A program made the translations under genes and the position numbers. Positions 32,560 to 43,098 of a stretch of 64,000 nt of DNA are shown here, in pieces. The notes under the pieces are model-generated. The model ran no database searches. It was not told the origin of the DNA and saw nothing but the letters and a program-made list of their open reading frames with translations. The stretch is from Halobacteriales archaeon QS_1_69_70 (GTDB lineage Archaea > Halobacteriota > Halobacteria > Halobacteriales > Haloarculaceae): assembly GCA_003021005.1 (NCBI GenBank), contig PXRI01000017.1:121477-185476 (forward strand). Direction: 5' to 3'. How positions within the stretch are numbered: position 1 is the stretch's first letter; every line of letters begins with the position of its first letter.

Positions 32560-33453
32560 CTACCTGGCCCGCGTCGTGACCTCACAGCCGTCCTCGGTGA
32601 CGATGATGGTATGTTCCGTCTGGCTCACGAGACAGCCCTCCTGCTCCTGCAGGACGGGGTAGCCGTGGACGACGTCGTCCCGCGCGAGGCGCCGCAGCGC
32701 CATCTCGGCCCGGTCGGTGTCCAGCCACCGGCGGGCGAACGGGAGCGTCTTGAACTCATCGACGATCTGCTCTAGGGCCGCGCGGGCCTGCCGGTTCCGG
32801 ACGCTCGCCTCCCGCTCTAAGGAGTAGATCTCCTCGTGGCTGCCATCGTTGACCTTGCCGCCGCCGTCGGTGGCGAACGGCTCGATGGCGACGACGTCGC
32901 CGGCCTCGAGTTCGACGCCCTGCTCGACGCCCCGGTTCGGGACGTTCGGCTCGGTGTGTTGCTCCCAGTGGCCGAGGCCGTGGCCGGTGAGGTTGACGAC
33001 GGGGTTGTAGCCGTACCCGTCGACGACGGCCTCGATCTCGGCGCCGATCTCGCCGGTCTCGATGCCCGCCTCGATGACGTCCAGGGCGGCCTCCAGCGCC
33101 TCCGCGGGGGCCGCCGCGAGGTCGGGGGTCCCCGAGAGGTCGACCGTGATCGCGGTGTCGGCCAGCCAGCCGTCGACGTGCACGCCGATATCGAGGTTGA
33201 CCATCTCCTCGCCGAACGTGGCGTCGTCGTCCGGCGTCGGGGTCGCGTGGGCGGCCTCGTGGTCGATACTGATGTTCACCGGGAAGGCGGGCTCGCCGCC
33301 AAGCTCCCGGATGCGCGCTTCGGCGTACGCCGCGACCTCGAGGTGGCTGGCGCCGACCTCGACCCGCTCTGCGGTCTCGGCGCGGACTTGTGCGAGGATC
33401 TCGCCGGCCTCGCGGTGTTTCTCGTACCGTTCGCCGGTGAGGTCGGGGCTCAT
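32560..33453 (-). CDS. map: Type II methionine aminopeptidase
   Basis: 297 aa. Pita-bread fold with metal/catalytic residues His69 (HEAAHATP), Asp88 (VNLDIGVHVDG), Asp99 (LADTAI), His158 (LTGHGLGHW), Glu191 (AIEPFA) and Glu280 (SQTEHTIIV). The about 60-residue insertion (NDGSHEEIYSLEREASVRN...) marks the type II, archaeal/eukaryal class. It removes the initiator methionine from nascent proteins. Start ATG 33453 gives the usual MSPDLTGERYEKHREAG opening; a longer upstream open frame has no family character. Confidence 0.95.
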   Translation of the reverse strand: MSPDLTGERYEKHREAGEILAQVRAETAERVEVGASHLEVAAYAEARIRELGGEPAFPVNISIDHEAAHATPTPDDDATFGEEMVNLDIGVHVDGWLADTAITVDLSGTPDLAAAPAEALEAALDVIEAGIETGEIGAEIEAVVDGYGYNPVVNLTGHGLGHWEQHTEPNVPNRGVEQGVELEAGDVVAIEPFATDGGGKVNDGSHEEIYSLEREASVRNRQARAALEQIVDEFKTLPFARRWLDTDRAEMALRRLARDDVVHGYPVLQEQEGCLVSQTEHTIIVTEDGCEVTTRAR

Positions 33454-33555
33454 GCGACCGGGTTCGGGGGGTCGGATGAAATGGGTTGCGTTCGGGAACC
33501 GCCCGAGAGGGCCGCTATCGCAACGCTTTCGACCGCCGCGGCCGCCACCCGACCC

Positions 33556-34377
33556 GTGTGGGTGCTCCCGACCGGGTTCGCGCTGCCGCCGACCCCGTAC
33601 CTCCTCGGCCTGCTGGCCGCCCTCGCCGCCACCGCGGCGGCGCTGTACCGCCGCCGGCCGCCGGTGACCGAGGCGACCGTCGCCGCCCTCGCGCCCTGGA
33701 TGGCCGCCGGCGGCGCGCTGTACGCGCTGTTCCAGATCGAGGCCGTCCCGGGCGCCGTCGCCCCGCTCGTCGGGTCGCCGGCGGTGTACGGCACCGTCGC
33801 CATCGCTGCGGGCCTGACCTGGGCCGTCCTCGCCGACCGACCCGCCGAGGCGTGGACGCCGCGGACCGCCCCGGGCATCCTCGCCGGGACCGGAACGGCG
33901 GTGCTTTCGGGCACGCTCGCCGTCGCCGCCGTCACAGCGCCGGGCGGTGGGTCGGGCGCCGTCGCGCGCTCGGTGGCCATCCTCGCGGCAGCCGCCCTCG
34001 CGACGGCAGGGGTCTGGGCCGGGCTCGGCCGGCTCGACCGGGGCCGGGCGACCGGCCTCGTCGGGCTCCTCGCCGTCTTCGGCCACGCCCTCGACGGCGT
34101 CTCGACGGCGGTCGGGTACGACGTCCTCGGCTTCGGCGAGCAGACGCCGCTGTCCCGGGTCCTCATCGAGGCCGGCGCCGCCCTGCCGGCGCCGGCCGCC
34201 GTCGGCGACGCCTGGCTGTTCGTCCTCGTCAAGCTCCTCGTCGCCGCGGTCGTCGTCGGGCTGTTCGACGACTACGTCCGCGAGGAGCCGGCCGAGGGCT
34301 ACCTCCTCCTGGGGCTGGTCGCGGCGGTCGGGCTCGGCCCCGGCGCCCACAACGTGGTGCTGTTCGCGATCGCGTGA
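33556..34377 (+). CDS. DUF63 family membrane protein
   Basis: 273 aa from GTG 33556 (MWVLPTGFALPPTPYLLGL); an ATG at 33481 would add 25 residues and is the alternative. About eight membrane helices and the DUF63 signatures LFGHALDGVSTAVGYDVLGFGEQTPLS-like (FGHALDGVSTAVG, then EQTPLSR) and YLLLGLVAAVGLGPGAHNVV near the C-terminus. Conserved in archaea, function unknown; the conserved His, Asp and Asn in membrane positions suggest an enzyme or transporter. Divergent from map with a short spacer. Confidence 0.85.
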   Translation: MWVLPTGFALPPTPYLLGLLAALAATAAALYRRRPPVTEATVAALAPWMAAGGALYALFQIEAVPGAVAPLVGSPAVYGTVAIAAGLTWAVLADRPAEAWTPRTAPGILAGTGTAVLSGTLAVAAVTAPGGGSGAVARSVAILAAAALATAGVWAGLGRLDRGRATGLVGLLAVFGHALDGVSTAVGYDVLGFGEQTPLSRVLIEAGAALPAPAAVGDAWLFVLVKLLVAAVVVGLFDDYVREEPAEGYLLLGLVAAVGLGPGAHNVVLFAIA

Positions 34378-34598
34378 GCGGTTTCTCTCCGTCCGCGGGT
34401 AGCTGGGAGGCGCCGCGTGGGGCACGCGGGTCACGGGACGGTGACGATACAGCTGGCCGTCCGGCCGAGCGGCGGAGAGGCCGCGACGCTCGCTCGGCCA
34501 TCGAGGGCCGCAGATCCGGCTCCCGTCCCCCCGTAGCCGACCGAGGACTCGGAGCGGCCGACGGAAGGGTTTATCCGGGACTCGACCGACATCCGGTC

Positions 34599-35255
34599 GT
34601 GACAACCGGGTACCTTTTCGACCTCGACGAGACGCTCGTGACCTACGAGCCCTCGACCCCCGGCATCTTCCGGACCGCCTGCGAGCGGTCGGGCGTCGAG
34701 CCGACGCCGGCGGCGACGGAGGCCATCGGCCCGGGCTTCGTCGAGACGTTCGTCGAGTTCGAGGAGAGCCCCTACGTCGGCGCCGCGCGGGCGGCCCGCG
34801 AGACCGGCCTGAACGTAGACCCCGAACCGTTCGCCGAGACCTACGTCGAGACCGAACTCGAGGCCACCCACGTCCCCGATGGGGTTCCGGAGCTGCTCGC
34901 GTCGCTCCCGTCGGTCGGCGTGGTGACCAACGGCTACGGGCCGGTCCAGCGCCGGAAACTCGCCGCCGTCGGCCTCCGAGAGCACGTCGACGCCGTGGTC
35001 TGTGCCGACGACGTCGAGGCGTTCAAGCCCGCCGACGAGCCGTTCGACGCCGTCACCGACGCCGTCGATGCCGCCGAATACGTGATGGTGGGCGACCACG
35101 TGGACTACGACATCCGGCCCGCCGCCGACCGCGGCTACCGGACGGTGTTCGTCGGCGAGAAGCCCGCCGCCACCGGCCTCGCCGACCACCGGGTCGGCGA
35201 CCCGTCGGCGCTGCCGACCGTCTCGGTCTTCCCGCAGTGCGCGAACGGCCAGTGA
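34599..35255 (+). CDS. HAD-superfamily hydrolase
   Basis: 218 aa from GTG 34599. Motif I FDLDETLVTY (Asp8, Asp10), motif II VVTNGYG, motif III Lys in EAFKPADEPF, motif IV VMVGDHVDYDIRPAADRGY. The helical cap between about 20 and 85 places it in subfamily I (phosphoglycolate phosphatase/haloacid dehalogenase-like). Substrate unknown. A TTTATCC box 29 nt before the GTG supports this start. It stands 60 bp before the nucleoside phosphorylase gene and might act on its sugar-phosphate product, by inference only. Confidence 0.88.
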   Translation: MTTGYLFDLDETLVTYEPSTPGIFRTACERSGVEPTPAATEAIGPGFVETFVEFEESPYVGAARAARETGLNVDPEPFAETYVETELEATHVPDGVPELLASLPSVGVVTNGYGPVQRRKLAAVGLREHVDAVVCADDVEAFKPADEPFDAVTDAVDAAEYVMVGDHVDYDIRPAADRGYRTVFVGEKPAATGLADHRVGDPSALPTVSVFPQCANGQ

Positions 35256-35315
35256 CCCCTCGATTGAAGCCCGGGTCGTCGACCGACTTTTGAACGCCGC
35301 CCGCGACGTCCCGGC

Positions 35316-36041
35316 ATGGGCAAGCAGCCGCACCTGCTGGTCGGGCCGGGCGACGTCCACGACGTCGCGCTGTTGCCGGGCGACCCCGGCCGCGTCGACC
35401 GCATCGCCGACCGGTGTGACAACAGGGAGACGGTCGCGGAGAATCGCGAGTACCGCGTCGTGAACGCGGCGTACGACGGCCGACCGCTGACCGTCTGCTC
35501 GACGGGCATCGGATCGCCGTCGGCCGCCATCGCCGTCGAGGAACTGGCCGCCGTCGGCGTCGAGACGTTCGTCCGCGTCGGCACCACCGGCGCCCTCCAG
35601 GCCGGCATCGAGATCGGCGACGTGGTCGTCGCCACCGGCGCCGCCAAGGACGAGGGCACCTCCCGTCGGTACGAGGCCGTCACGGTGCCGGCGGTCCCGG
35701 ACCACGAGACCCTGTCGGCGCTCGTCGACGCCGCCGCCGGCCGCGACGCACCGGTCCACGTCGGTCCGATCGCGACGGACGACGCCTTCTACGCCGAGAC
35801 TGACGAGCACGTCGCGGCCTGGAACGACGCCGGCCTGCTCTGCGTCGAGATGGAGGCCGCCGCCATCTTCACGGTCGCCCGCCGGAAGGGCCTGGGGGCC
35901 GGCGCCATCTGTACGGTCGACGGCAACCTCGTCGAGGGCACCCAGAAGGGCGAGACCGACGCCGAGGAACTCCCCGAGCAGGCGAAGGACAACGTCGGCC
36001 GCGCCATCGAGATCGCGCTGGAGGCGGCGGCCCGGCTGTAG
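35316..36041 (+). CDS. udp: Nucleoside phosphorylase (uridine phosphorylase type)
   Basis: 241 aa, PNP/UDP family I. Phosphate and substrate motifs: LLPGDPGRVDRIADRC, STGIGSPSAAIAVEELAAVGV, RVGTTGALQ, and the ribose-binding CVEMEAAAIFTVARRKG near 173-189. It splits nucleosides into base and ribose-1-phosphate. With the deoC gene at 25.6 kb it would serve nucleoside salvage or breakdown. Base preference cannot be read safely from sequence. Confidence 0.9.
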   Translation: MGKQPHLLVGPGDVHDVALLPGDPGRVDRIADRCDNRETVAENREYRVVNAAYDGRPLTVCSTGIGSPSAAIAVEELAAVGVETFVRVGTTGALQAGIEIGDVVVATGAAKDEGTSRRYEAVTVPAVPDHETLSALVDAAAGRDAPVHVGPIATDDAFYAETDEHVAAWNDAGLLCVEMEAAAIFTVARRKGLGAGAICTVDGNLVEGTQKGETDAEELPEQAKDNVGRAIEIALEAAARL

Positions 36042-36095
36042 CGGACCGCTGCCGGAGATGGACCAAGCGACGGGCTCCCTGGCGGTCGGTACGTG

Positions 36096-36539
36096 TCAGC
36101 CGTCGGGCGCCGACGCCAGTGCCGCCTGCCGCAGGTCGCGGCACCGGTCGGTCTCGACCCGGAGGTCCGGCACCGGCAAGGGGTCGTTGGCCTCGTCGAC
36201 GGCGACGAAGACGAAGTGGGAGTCGGTCGTCCGCTCGCGCTCGCCGGTTCGCGGGGCCTCCCGGTGGGCCCGCAGGTGGACGCGGACGCTCGTCCGGCCG
36301 GCCTCGTAGACGACGGCCTCGATGACGCAGACGTCGCCCTGCGGAATGGGGCGCTCGAAGTTCAGCCCCTCGATGCGGGCGGTCACGCAGGTCTCGCCGG
36401 CGTGCCGCATCGCGGCCATCGCGCCGACCTCGTCCATCCACTTGACGACGGTCCCACCGTGGGCGGCGCCGTAGTTATTGGTGTCGGACGGCTGGACGTG
36501 GTGGCGGTTCTCGATGTAGGTCTCGCTGACGGTGGGCAT
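36096..36539 (-). CDS. Acyl-CoA thioesterase, hotdog fold
   Basis: 147 aa. Hotdog-fold thioesterase of the YciA/BACH type: NNYGAAHGGTVVKWMDEVGAMAAMRHAGETCVTARIEGLNFERPI, then VYEAGRTSVRVHLRAHRE and HFVFVAVDE. The Asn-Tyr-Gly-x-x-His-Gly-Gly motif (about 22-29) and Asp37 hold the catalytic positions. It hydrolyses acyl-CoA to free acid; chain-length preference is unknown. Converges with the nucleoside phosphorylase gene. Confidence 0.87.
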   Translation of the reverse strand: MPTVSETYIENRHHVQPSDTNNYGAAHGGTVVKWMDEVGAMAAMRHAGETCVTARIEGLNFERPIPQGDVCVIEAVVYEAGRTSVRVHLRAHREAPRTGERERTTDSHFVFVAVDEANDPLPVPDLRVETDRCRDLRQAALASAPDG

Positions 36540-36598
36540 ACCCTTCGGTCGTGCGGCAGGGCCAAACGTGTTGGCCTGGAGGATCGGCAACGCGACGA

Positions 36599-37534
36599 CT
36601 ACAGCTCTCCGACGATGGCGGTCTGCATCGCGTCGCTGTTGAACGCCTCTCCGGCGTCACCCTCCGGCGTGAGCACGACGAGGCCCGCCGAGCCCCCGAC
36701 GAGTCCGTCGAACTCCGCGATGGCGGCCTCTGCCGCCGCCTCTGCACCTTGGCCGTCCTCGAGTCGATCGACGGCCCGCCGGGCGAGCGTCACGCGGGCG
36801 ATGTCCTCGCCGGCGCCGGTCGCCGAGACGCCGCCGGCCGGCGTACAGTAGAACCCGGCCCCGACCTGCGGTACGTCGCCGACGCGGCCCGCCAGCGCGA
36901 GCCACCGGCCGCCGGTGGAGGTGGCCGCCGCGACCCCGTCGCCGTCGGTCGCGACCGCGCCGACCGTGTCGTGGTCGCGGCCCGGCGGCACATTGCCGCT
37001 CTCCTCGCCGCCCCCACTGCCACCGCCAGCGTCCACGCCCGCGTCGGGGTCCCGACCGAACCGCTCGCTCACCCACCGGGCGTGTGTGAGCCGGTCGCCG
37101 TCCGGGCGGTCATCGAGGTCGGCCCACCGCTCGCGAGTCTCCGGAGTCCGAAGGTTCACGCCGGTGTCGACGCCGACGGCCTCGGCGAGGTCGACGGCGT
37201 GGACGCCGGCGACGAGGACGTGCGGCGTCTCCGACTTGACGGCCCGGGCGACGTCGACGGCGTGTGCGACGCCGGGCATGCCGCAGGCGGCGCCGACTTC
37301 GCGGTCGTCGGTCATCAGGCCGGCGTCGGTCCGCACGTGGCCGTCCGACTGGACGGCGCCGCCGACCCCGGCGTTGAACCGGGGGTCCGACTCGAGCGCC
37401 CGGACGGTCGCACAGACCGCGGCCGTGGCCGTGTCGGCGTCGGTGCCGGCCGCGGCGGACGCGTCGAGTGCCCGCTGTCTGTCGGTCGGCTCGTCGGGTG
37501 GTGAGCCGGCGCCCCCGTGAGCGATGACGCGCAT
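36599..37534 (-). CDS. Isoaspartyl peptidase / type 2 asparaginase (Ntn hydrolase)
   Basis: 311 aa. Plant-type asparaginase: IAHGGAGS start, FNAGVGGAVQSDG, the autocleavage site with nucleophile Thr190 (RDHDTVGAVA), and later substrate loops GRVGDVPQVGAGFYC and GGVSATGAGEDI. The precursor splits itself before Thr190 into two chains. It removes isoaspartyl residues from peptides or hydrolyses asparagine. A Gly/Ser/Glu-rich linker (GGGSGGGEESG) sits just before the cleavage site, as is usual. Confidence 0.92.
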   Translation of the reverse strand: MRVIAHGGAGSPPDEPTDRQRALDASAAAGTDADTATAAVCATVRALESDPRFNAGVGGAVQSDGHVRTDAGLMTDDREVGAACGMPGVAHAVDVARAVKSETPHVLVAGVHAVDLAEAVGVDTGVNLRTPETRERWADLDDRPDGDRLTHARWVSERFGRDPDAGVDAGGGSGGGEESGNVPPGRDHDTVGAVATDGDGVAAATSTGGRWLALAGRVGDVPQVGAGFYCTPAGGVSATGAGEDIARVTLARRAVDRLEDGQGAEAAAEAAIAEFDGLVGGSAGLVVLTPEGDAGEAFNSDAMQTAIVGEL

Positions 37535-37741
37535 GCCACCCCCTCGGGCGGGGAGGGATTACCGCTTGCGACTCCGCGGCCCGAACGGGGCGGCGTCTGA
37601 TCCGCGTAACGCGGCCACAGACCGGACGCTTGCGGTCGCCGCCACCCATGGCCGGCGGCCAGAGGGATTGTACCGGTCGGTGATGCACGATGCCGCGGGA
37701 TAGCGGTACGCCTATGGGGGGCCCGGCTGAACGCGTGCGGC

Positions 37742-38998
<1,257 letters not shown>

Positions 38999-39003
38999 GC
39001 GTC

Positions 39004-39855
39004 CTACCAGTCGGGCCGCGCTATCTCGGCCACCCCGTCGGGGACCGGCGACTCGGACTGCAGCGTCCGGTACCACTCGAGCGTCCTTGCGGCATCGGGC
39101 CGCTCGACGGTGGTCTCCCTGCGGTCGGTCACCGCCAGCCGGTAGGTGATGGGGGCCGGGTCGCTGCCGGCCCGGCTCGGCGGCACCGCGAAGAGGGCCG
39201 CCAGTTCCGCAACGACGCCGTCGGCGTCGAGCCGACCGCGCAGCCTGCCGGTCTCGCCGCCGTCCAATCCTCGGGGCGTGGGGAGTCGGGCAGGGTCGGC
39301 CACCGACTCCGCTGTCACCGCGTTGCCGTCCCCCTCGTCGGTCACCGACGGCCGGAAGGCCGACAGCACCGCGACGAGGCGGTCCCGGTCGAACCGGTCG
39401 GCGGGCGACGGCGGCGTGAGGTCGTCGGGCTCGAGGTGGACCGACCGGGTGCTCTCGTCCCCGAAACGGACGACCGCCTCGCCGTCCTCGTACCACAGGC
39501 CTCTGAAGGCCCGGGTGACCGCGCCGAACTCGAGCTCCCGGATGGCGAACACCCGGTAGGTGAAGGCGCCGCCGTCGACGGTTGCGAGGGTCCGGGCCAG
39601 GTCGAACGGCTGTTCCCGGCGGCCGGCCTTATACTCGACAGCGACCCTCGCGGACCCGCCCGAGAGGGCGTCGACGTGGGCGTCGCCGAGCGTGGCTGGG
39701 TCCAGCTCGCCAGCGACCGCCACGGGGTCAGAACCACCGGCAGGGACCGGCGCCGGCGTCACGGTCGGTGTGGCCCCGCCACCATCGCTGGACGAACACC
39801 CGGCCAGCAGGCTCGCGACACTGGCGACGCCGCCGAGGTACGCCCGCCGGTCCAT
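39004..39855 (-). CDS. Predicted lipoprotein, function unknown
   Basis: 283 aa from ATG 39855 (a GTG at 39861 overlaps the cupin stop). MDRRAYLGGV twin-arginine start and lipobox LLAGC with Cys20, then a Ser/Gly/Thr/Pro linker. The mature part has two beta-rich halves that may be repeats: VAVEYKAGRREQPFDLARTLATVDGG... and ITYRLAVTDRRETTVERPDAARTLEWYR. I do not recognise a named family with certainty. Coupled to the cupin gene upstream (GTGA overlap), so the two are probably translated together. Confidence 0.75.
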   Translation of the reverse strand: MDRRAYLGGVASVASLLAGCSSSDGGGATPTVTPAPVPAGGSDPVAVAGELDPATLGDAHVDALSGGSARVAVEYKAGRREQPFDLARTLATVDGGAFTYRVFAIRELEFGAVTRAFRGLWYEDGEAVVRFGDESTRSVHLEPDDLTPPSPADRFDRDRLVAVLSAFRPSVTDEGDGNAVTAESVADPARLPTPRGLDGGETGRLRGRLDADGVVAELAALFAVPPSRAGSDPAPITYRLAVTDRRETTVERPDAARTLEWYRTLQSESPVPDGVAEIARPDW

Positions 39856-39857
39856 CC

Positions 39858-40196
39858 TCACTCCGCCCAGTCGGGGTCGGGCCGCGGCGGCGCGAACACA
39901 TCCACGCCGCGGACCGGGCCCTCGCCGCGGTTCTCGGCGGCGTGGGGCTCCCCGCCCGGGATCGTGAACGACTCGCCAACGCTCACCGGGATCGCCTCGC
40001 CGTCGACGAGGAACGTCAACTCGCCCTCGTAGACGAACCCCGTCTGTTCGTGGCGGTGGCTGTGCTCCGGCACCGTCGCCCCCACCTCGATCTCGAAGCC
40101 CTGGATGCTCGTGCGGTCGCCGACGGCCAGTTGCGTGAGGTGGACCCGGTCGACGGCCTCGACCGTGGGCCGGTCGGCAAGTCCGACGCGTTCCAT
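39858..40196 (-). CDS. Cupin-domain protein
   Basis: 112 aa, one small conserved beta barrel. Motif 1 VPEHSHRHEQTGFVYEGELTFLVDG holds metal ligands His45, His47, His49 or Glu50; motif 2 is IPGGEPHAAENRGEG. Preceded by a core VHLTQLAVGDRTSIQGFEIEVGA. Probably a metal-binding sensor or small enzyme; substrate unknown. Its TGA stop overlaps a GTG start of the downstream lipoprotein gene. It begins 44 bp after the end of thrC on the same strand. Confidence 0.87.
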   Translation of the reverse strand: MERVGLADRPTVEAVDRVHLTQLAVGDRTSIQGFEIEVGATVPEHSHRHEQTGFVYEGELTFLVDGEAIPVSVGESFTIPGGEPHAAENRGEGPVRGVDVFAPPRPDPDWAE

Positions 40197-40239
40197 GGGG
40201 CCAGATAGGCTGGCGACGCCTTGAGCCCTTTCCCGGCGG

Positions 40240-41466
40240 TCAGGCGTCGAACCCGGCCCCGCCAGCCTCAGCAGCCTCGCCCAGCGCCGCGTGGGTCTTA
40301 CAGCCGGCGCCGGTGTTGATGGCCACGACGTCGTCGTCGGGCCCGAAGACGCCACGGTCGGCGAGTTCGACCGTGCCGGCCAGCGCGACGGCGGCGGTCA
40401 CGGAGGCCTCGGGGCCGGCGCTGCGGGCCAGCCGCAGGCTTGTCTCGACCGCCGCCGCGTCCGACACGGCGACGCCGGTGCCGCCGCTCTCGCGGACGGT
40501 CGAGAGCATCCACGGTGAGGCGCCGGGGTCGGGGATCTCGACGCCGCGGGCGACGCTGTCCGGATCCGGCCAGGGGTCGTGGGCCTCGGCGCCGGCCCGG
40601 ATGGCCTCCACGACGGGTGCCGCCCCCGTCGACTGGGCGACGTGGAGTCGCGGCGGGTCCGGTCCGAGCCAGCCGACATCGCGGAGCTGCCGGTAGGCCT
40701 TCCAGATGCCGATCAGGCCCACGCCACCGCCGGTCGGGTACACGACGTGGTCCGGGACCTGCCAGTCGAGCGCGTCGAACAGCTCGAACCCCATCGTCTT
40801 CTTGCCCTCGTGCCGGAACGGCGTCTGGAACGTCGCCACGGAGTGCCAGCCGTGCTCGGCGCGGGCCTCATTGAAGGCCGCGCCTGCGTCGCCAATCTTA
40901 CCGTCGACCAGGTGGAGGTCGGCGCCATGGGCGGCCACGAGGTCCTTCTTGACCGCGCCGGCCTGGTGGTTGAGGAAGACGTGACAGTCCATGCCGGCGC
41001 GGGCGGCGTAGGCGCTTGCGGCCTGGCCGGCGTTGCCCGCCGACGGGAGCGCGACGGCGTCGACGTCGCGCTCGTTGGCACAGGAGATGGCGGCCGCCTG
41101 GCCGCGGTCCTTGAACGTGTTCGTGGGGTTCTGGCCCTCGTCCTTCAGGAGCAGGCGGCCGACGCCCAGGTCGTCGGCGAGGCGGGGACAGGACAGAAGC
41201 GGCGTGTCGCCCTCGCCCATCGAGACCAGCGCGTCGGCGTCCCGGAGCGGGAGCAGTTCGCGGTAGCCCCACATCGAGCCGCCGCGGCTTGCCCACGTCT
41301 CGGGGGCCACCTCGAACGCCTCGAAGTCGTACCGCGGATCGAGGATGCCGCCGCAGTCCGGGCAGGGGTAGTCGGTCAGCGACAGGTCGTAGGTCGTGCC
41401 GCAGCCCCGACAGGTGATGTGGGAGACGCAACTGTCGGTCGATTCGAACGCCCCGGTGATGGACAT
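40240..41466 (-). CDS. thrC: Threonine synthase
   Basis: 408 aa, PLP-dependent. N-terminal zinc ribbon Cys19, Cys22, Cys35 and Cys38 (HITCRGCGTTYDL, YPCPDCGG). PLP lysine Lys119 in NTFKDRGQA, the substrate loop LPSAGNAGQAASAYAARAG, and the phosphate-binding YPTGGGVGLIG near 230-240. It converts O-phospho-homoserine to threonine. Length and the zinc ribbon agree with the archaeal class. Followed closely by the cupin gene; the link is probably only positional. Confidence 0.93.
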   Translation of the reverse strand: MSITGAFESTDSCVSHITCRGCGTTYDLSLTDYPCPDCGGILDPRYDFEAFEVAPETWASRGGSMWGYRELLPLRDADALVSMGEGDTPLLSCPRLADDLGVGRLLLKDEGQNPTNTFKDRGQAAAISCANERDVDAVALPSAGNAGQAASAYAARAGMDCHVFLNHQAGAVKKDLVAAHGADLHLVDGKIGDAGAAFNEARAEHGWHSVATFQTPFRHEGKKTMGFELFDALDWQVPDHVVYPTGGGVGLIGIWKAYRQLRDVGWLGPDPPRLHVAQSTGAAPVVEAIRAGAEAHDPWPDPDSVARGVEIPDPGASPWMLSTVRESGGTGVAVSDAAAVETSLRLARSAGPEASVTAAVALAGTVELADRGVFGPDDDVVAINTGAGCKTHAALGEAAEAGGAGFDA

Positions 41467-41544
41467 GTCGGCGGCTCGGCCCTGCTCCCTAAAGCTCCTG
41501 TGACGAGGGCCTCCGTGGGCAGCGATCCGTGGCTGTCCGGCGGG

Positions 41545-42417
41545 CTACGCCTCGAGGTCGGCCGCCTCGAGCAGCTCGCCGAGTCGATCCCGGGCGTCCG
41601 CGTGCGGCGGCCGGTGGGGCGACCGGCCATGGCCGGCGGGCACACCCCGCTCCCGCATCGCCCACTTCAGCCCGGGCACGCCGAACTCGGCGGTGACGGC
41701 CCGATTCAGCTCGACGAGCGCGGCGTTCAGCCGGCGCGCCCGGGCCGCATCGCCAGCGTCGTGGCTCGCGGCCACCTCCGCGAGGGCCGCCGGCGCCAGG
41801 TTGGCGAGCCCGAGCACGCCGCCGGTGCCGCCGGCAGACAGCGCCTGGGCGAGGAGGCCGCCGCTGCCGACCAGGAGGTCGAACTCCGCGTCGGCGGTCC
41901 GTCGACGCGTCCGCAGGAAGGCCGCCAGGTCGCCGCTGGAGTCCTTCATGCCGGCGACTGACGGATGGCCGGCGAGCCGCCCGACGGTCGGGGGCTCCAG
42001 ACGGACGCCGGTGTAGGTCGGCACGGAGTAGAGGTACACCGGGAGCGGCGAGGCGTCGGCGACCTTGCGGTAGTACGTCTCCAGGGCGGCCTGGTCGTGC
42101 TCGTAGTAGAACGGCGTGACGACCATCGCGGCGTCGGCACCCGCCTCGGCGGCGGCCCGCGTTGCCGCGAGCGTCTCCCGCGTGCCGGGGCTGCCGGTGC
42201 CGGCGACGACCGGGACCGAGGCCGCATCGGCAACGGTCGCGACGACCGCCGCGCGCTCGTCGGCCGTCATGAGTTCCGCCTCGCTGGTCGAGCCGCACGG
42301 CACGAGGAAGTCGACGCCGCGGGCCTCGACCCACGCGACGACCTCGCGGAGGCGCTCGTGGTCGACGTCGCCCGACTCGTCGAACGGGGTGACGAGCGGC
42401 GGTCCGATGCCCTCCAT
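41545..42417 (-). CDS. Dihydrodipicolinate synthase/N-acetylneuraminate lyase-family aldolase
   Basis: 290 aa, TIM-barrel class I aldolase. Start MEGIGPPLVTPFDESG. Substrate loop GSTSE (42-46) replaces the GTTGE of true DapA; Tyr130 (LYSVPTYTG) and Schiff-base Lys158 (GMKDSSGD) are present. The altered loop and separate position argue for a KDG/KDPG-type or other 2-oxoacid aldolase rather than lysine biosynthesis. A long upstream extension of the frame has no family character. Convergent with nothing; upstream is the DUF5817-like gene on the other strand. Confidence 0.83.
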   Translation of the reverse strand: MEGIGPPLVTPFDESGDVDHERLREVVAWVEARGVDFLVPCGSTSEAELMTADERAAVVATVADAASVPVVAGTGSPGTRETLAATRAAAEAGADAAMVVTPFYYEHDQAALETYYRKVADASPLPVYLYSVPTYTGVRLEPPTVGRLAGHPSVAGMKDSSGDLAAFLRTRRRTADAEFDLLVGSGGLLAQALSAGGTGGVLGLANLAPAALAEVAASHDAGDAARARRLNAALVELNRAVTAEFGVPGLKWAMRERGVPAGHGRSPHRPPHADARDRLGELLEAADLEA

Positions 42418-42546
42418 GCCCGGTGGGCGGCCGCCTGCCAGTTGGGGCTTTCGACCGCTGACCCGCGGCGGACCCCCGGCGTGCGGCGGCCGGAACCCGG
42501 ACCGACCGCCCCCGAACTTTTGCCCAATGCCGCTGGAGGTGCCGGT

Positions 42547-43050
42547 ATGTACGCGGTCGTCGGCTGCTCGAACTGCCGGGCGCTGTGGGTGGTCGAGGAC
42601 CGCCCGGAGACCACGCAGTGTCCCCGCTGTCGGACCCGCCACCGGTTCGAGCGGCTCAAGGTGTTCGCGGAGGCCGAGGCCGCCGACGCGGCTGCCCGTG
42701 CCCGGGGCGAACTGCTAGCCGAGCGGGCCGAGGCGGGCGAGTTCGTCGAACCGGCGGCCGTCGACGCCGACGCGGTCGGGATGACCGAGGAGGCATTCCT
42801 TGCCGCGTCCGGGCTCGACGCGGAGGAGGTTACAGCGGCCGGCGACCGCCGGGGCCCGGGCGAAGGGTCGCGGAGCCGCCGGCAGGTGGTGCTGGACGCG
42901 CTGGCCGATCTCGAGGCGCCGACCGGCGACGACCTCCGGGCGTACGCCGCCGAGCACGGGGTCGAGGCCGAGTACGTCGACCGGGCGCTGGCGAAACTCG
43001 AACGGTCCGGCGAGGTGACGCGGGCCGACGGGGTCTACCGGCGGCTCTGA
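42547..43050 (+). CDS. DUF5817-like zinc-ribbon and winged-helix protein
   Basis: 167 aa. N-terminal zinc ribbon CSNC (8-11) and CPRC (25-28), a helical middle part rich in Ala and Glu (FAEAEAADAAARARGELLAERAEAG), and a C-terminal winged-helix-like part (RRQVVLDALADLEAPTGDDLRAYAAEHGVEAEYVDRALAKLERSGEV). This architecture matches my memory of haloarchaeal DUF5817. It may bind nucleic acid. The DUF assignment is from memory. Function unknown. Confidence 0.75.
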   Translation: MYAVVGCSNCRALWVVEDRPETTQCPRCRTRHRFERLKVFAEAEAADAAARARGELLAERAEAGEFVEPAAVDADAVGMTEEAFLAASGLDAEEVTAAGDRRGPGEGSRSRRQVVLDALADLEAPTGDDLRAYAAEHGVEAEYVDRALAKLERSGEVTRADGVYRRL

Positions 43051-43098
43051 GCGCGCCAGTCCGAACCGGCTTTGTACCGGTCGGCCGTCGACAGCGAC

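Noticed and set aside
41545..42417. Naming this gene dapA
   Set aside because: The GTTGE loop of true DapA is changed to GSTSE and no lysine genes are near, so only the family is given.
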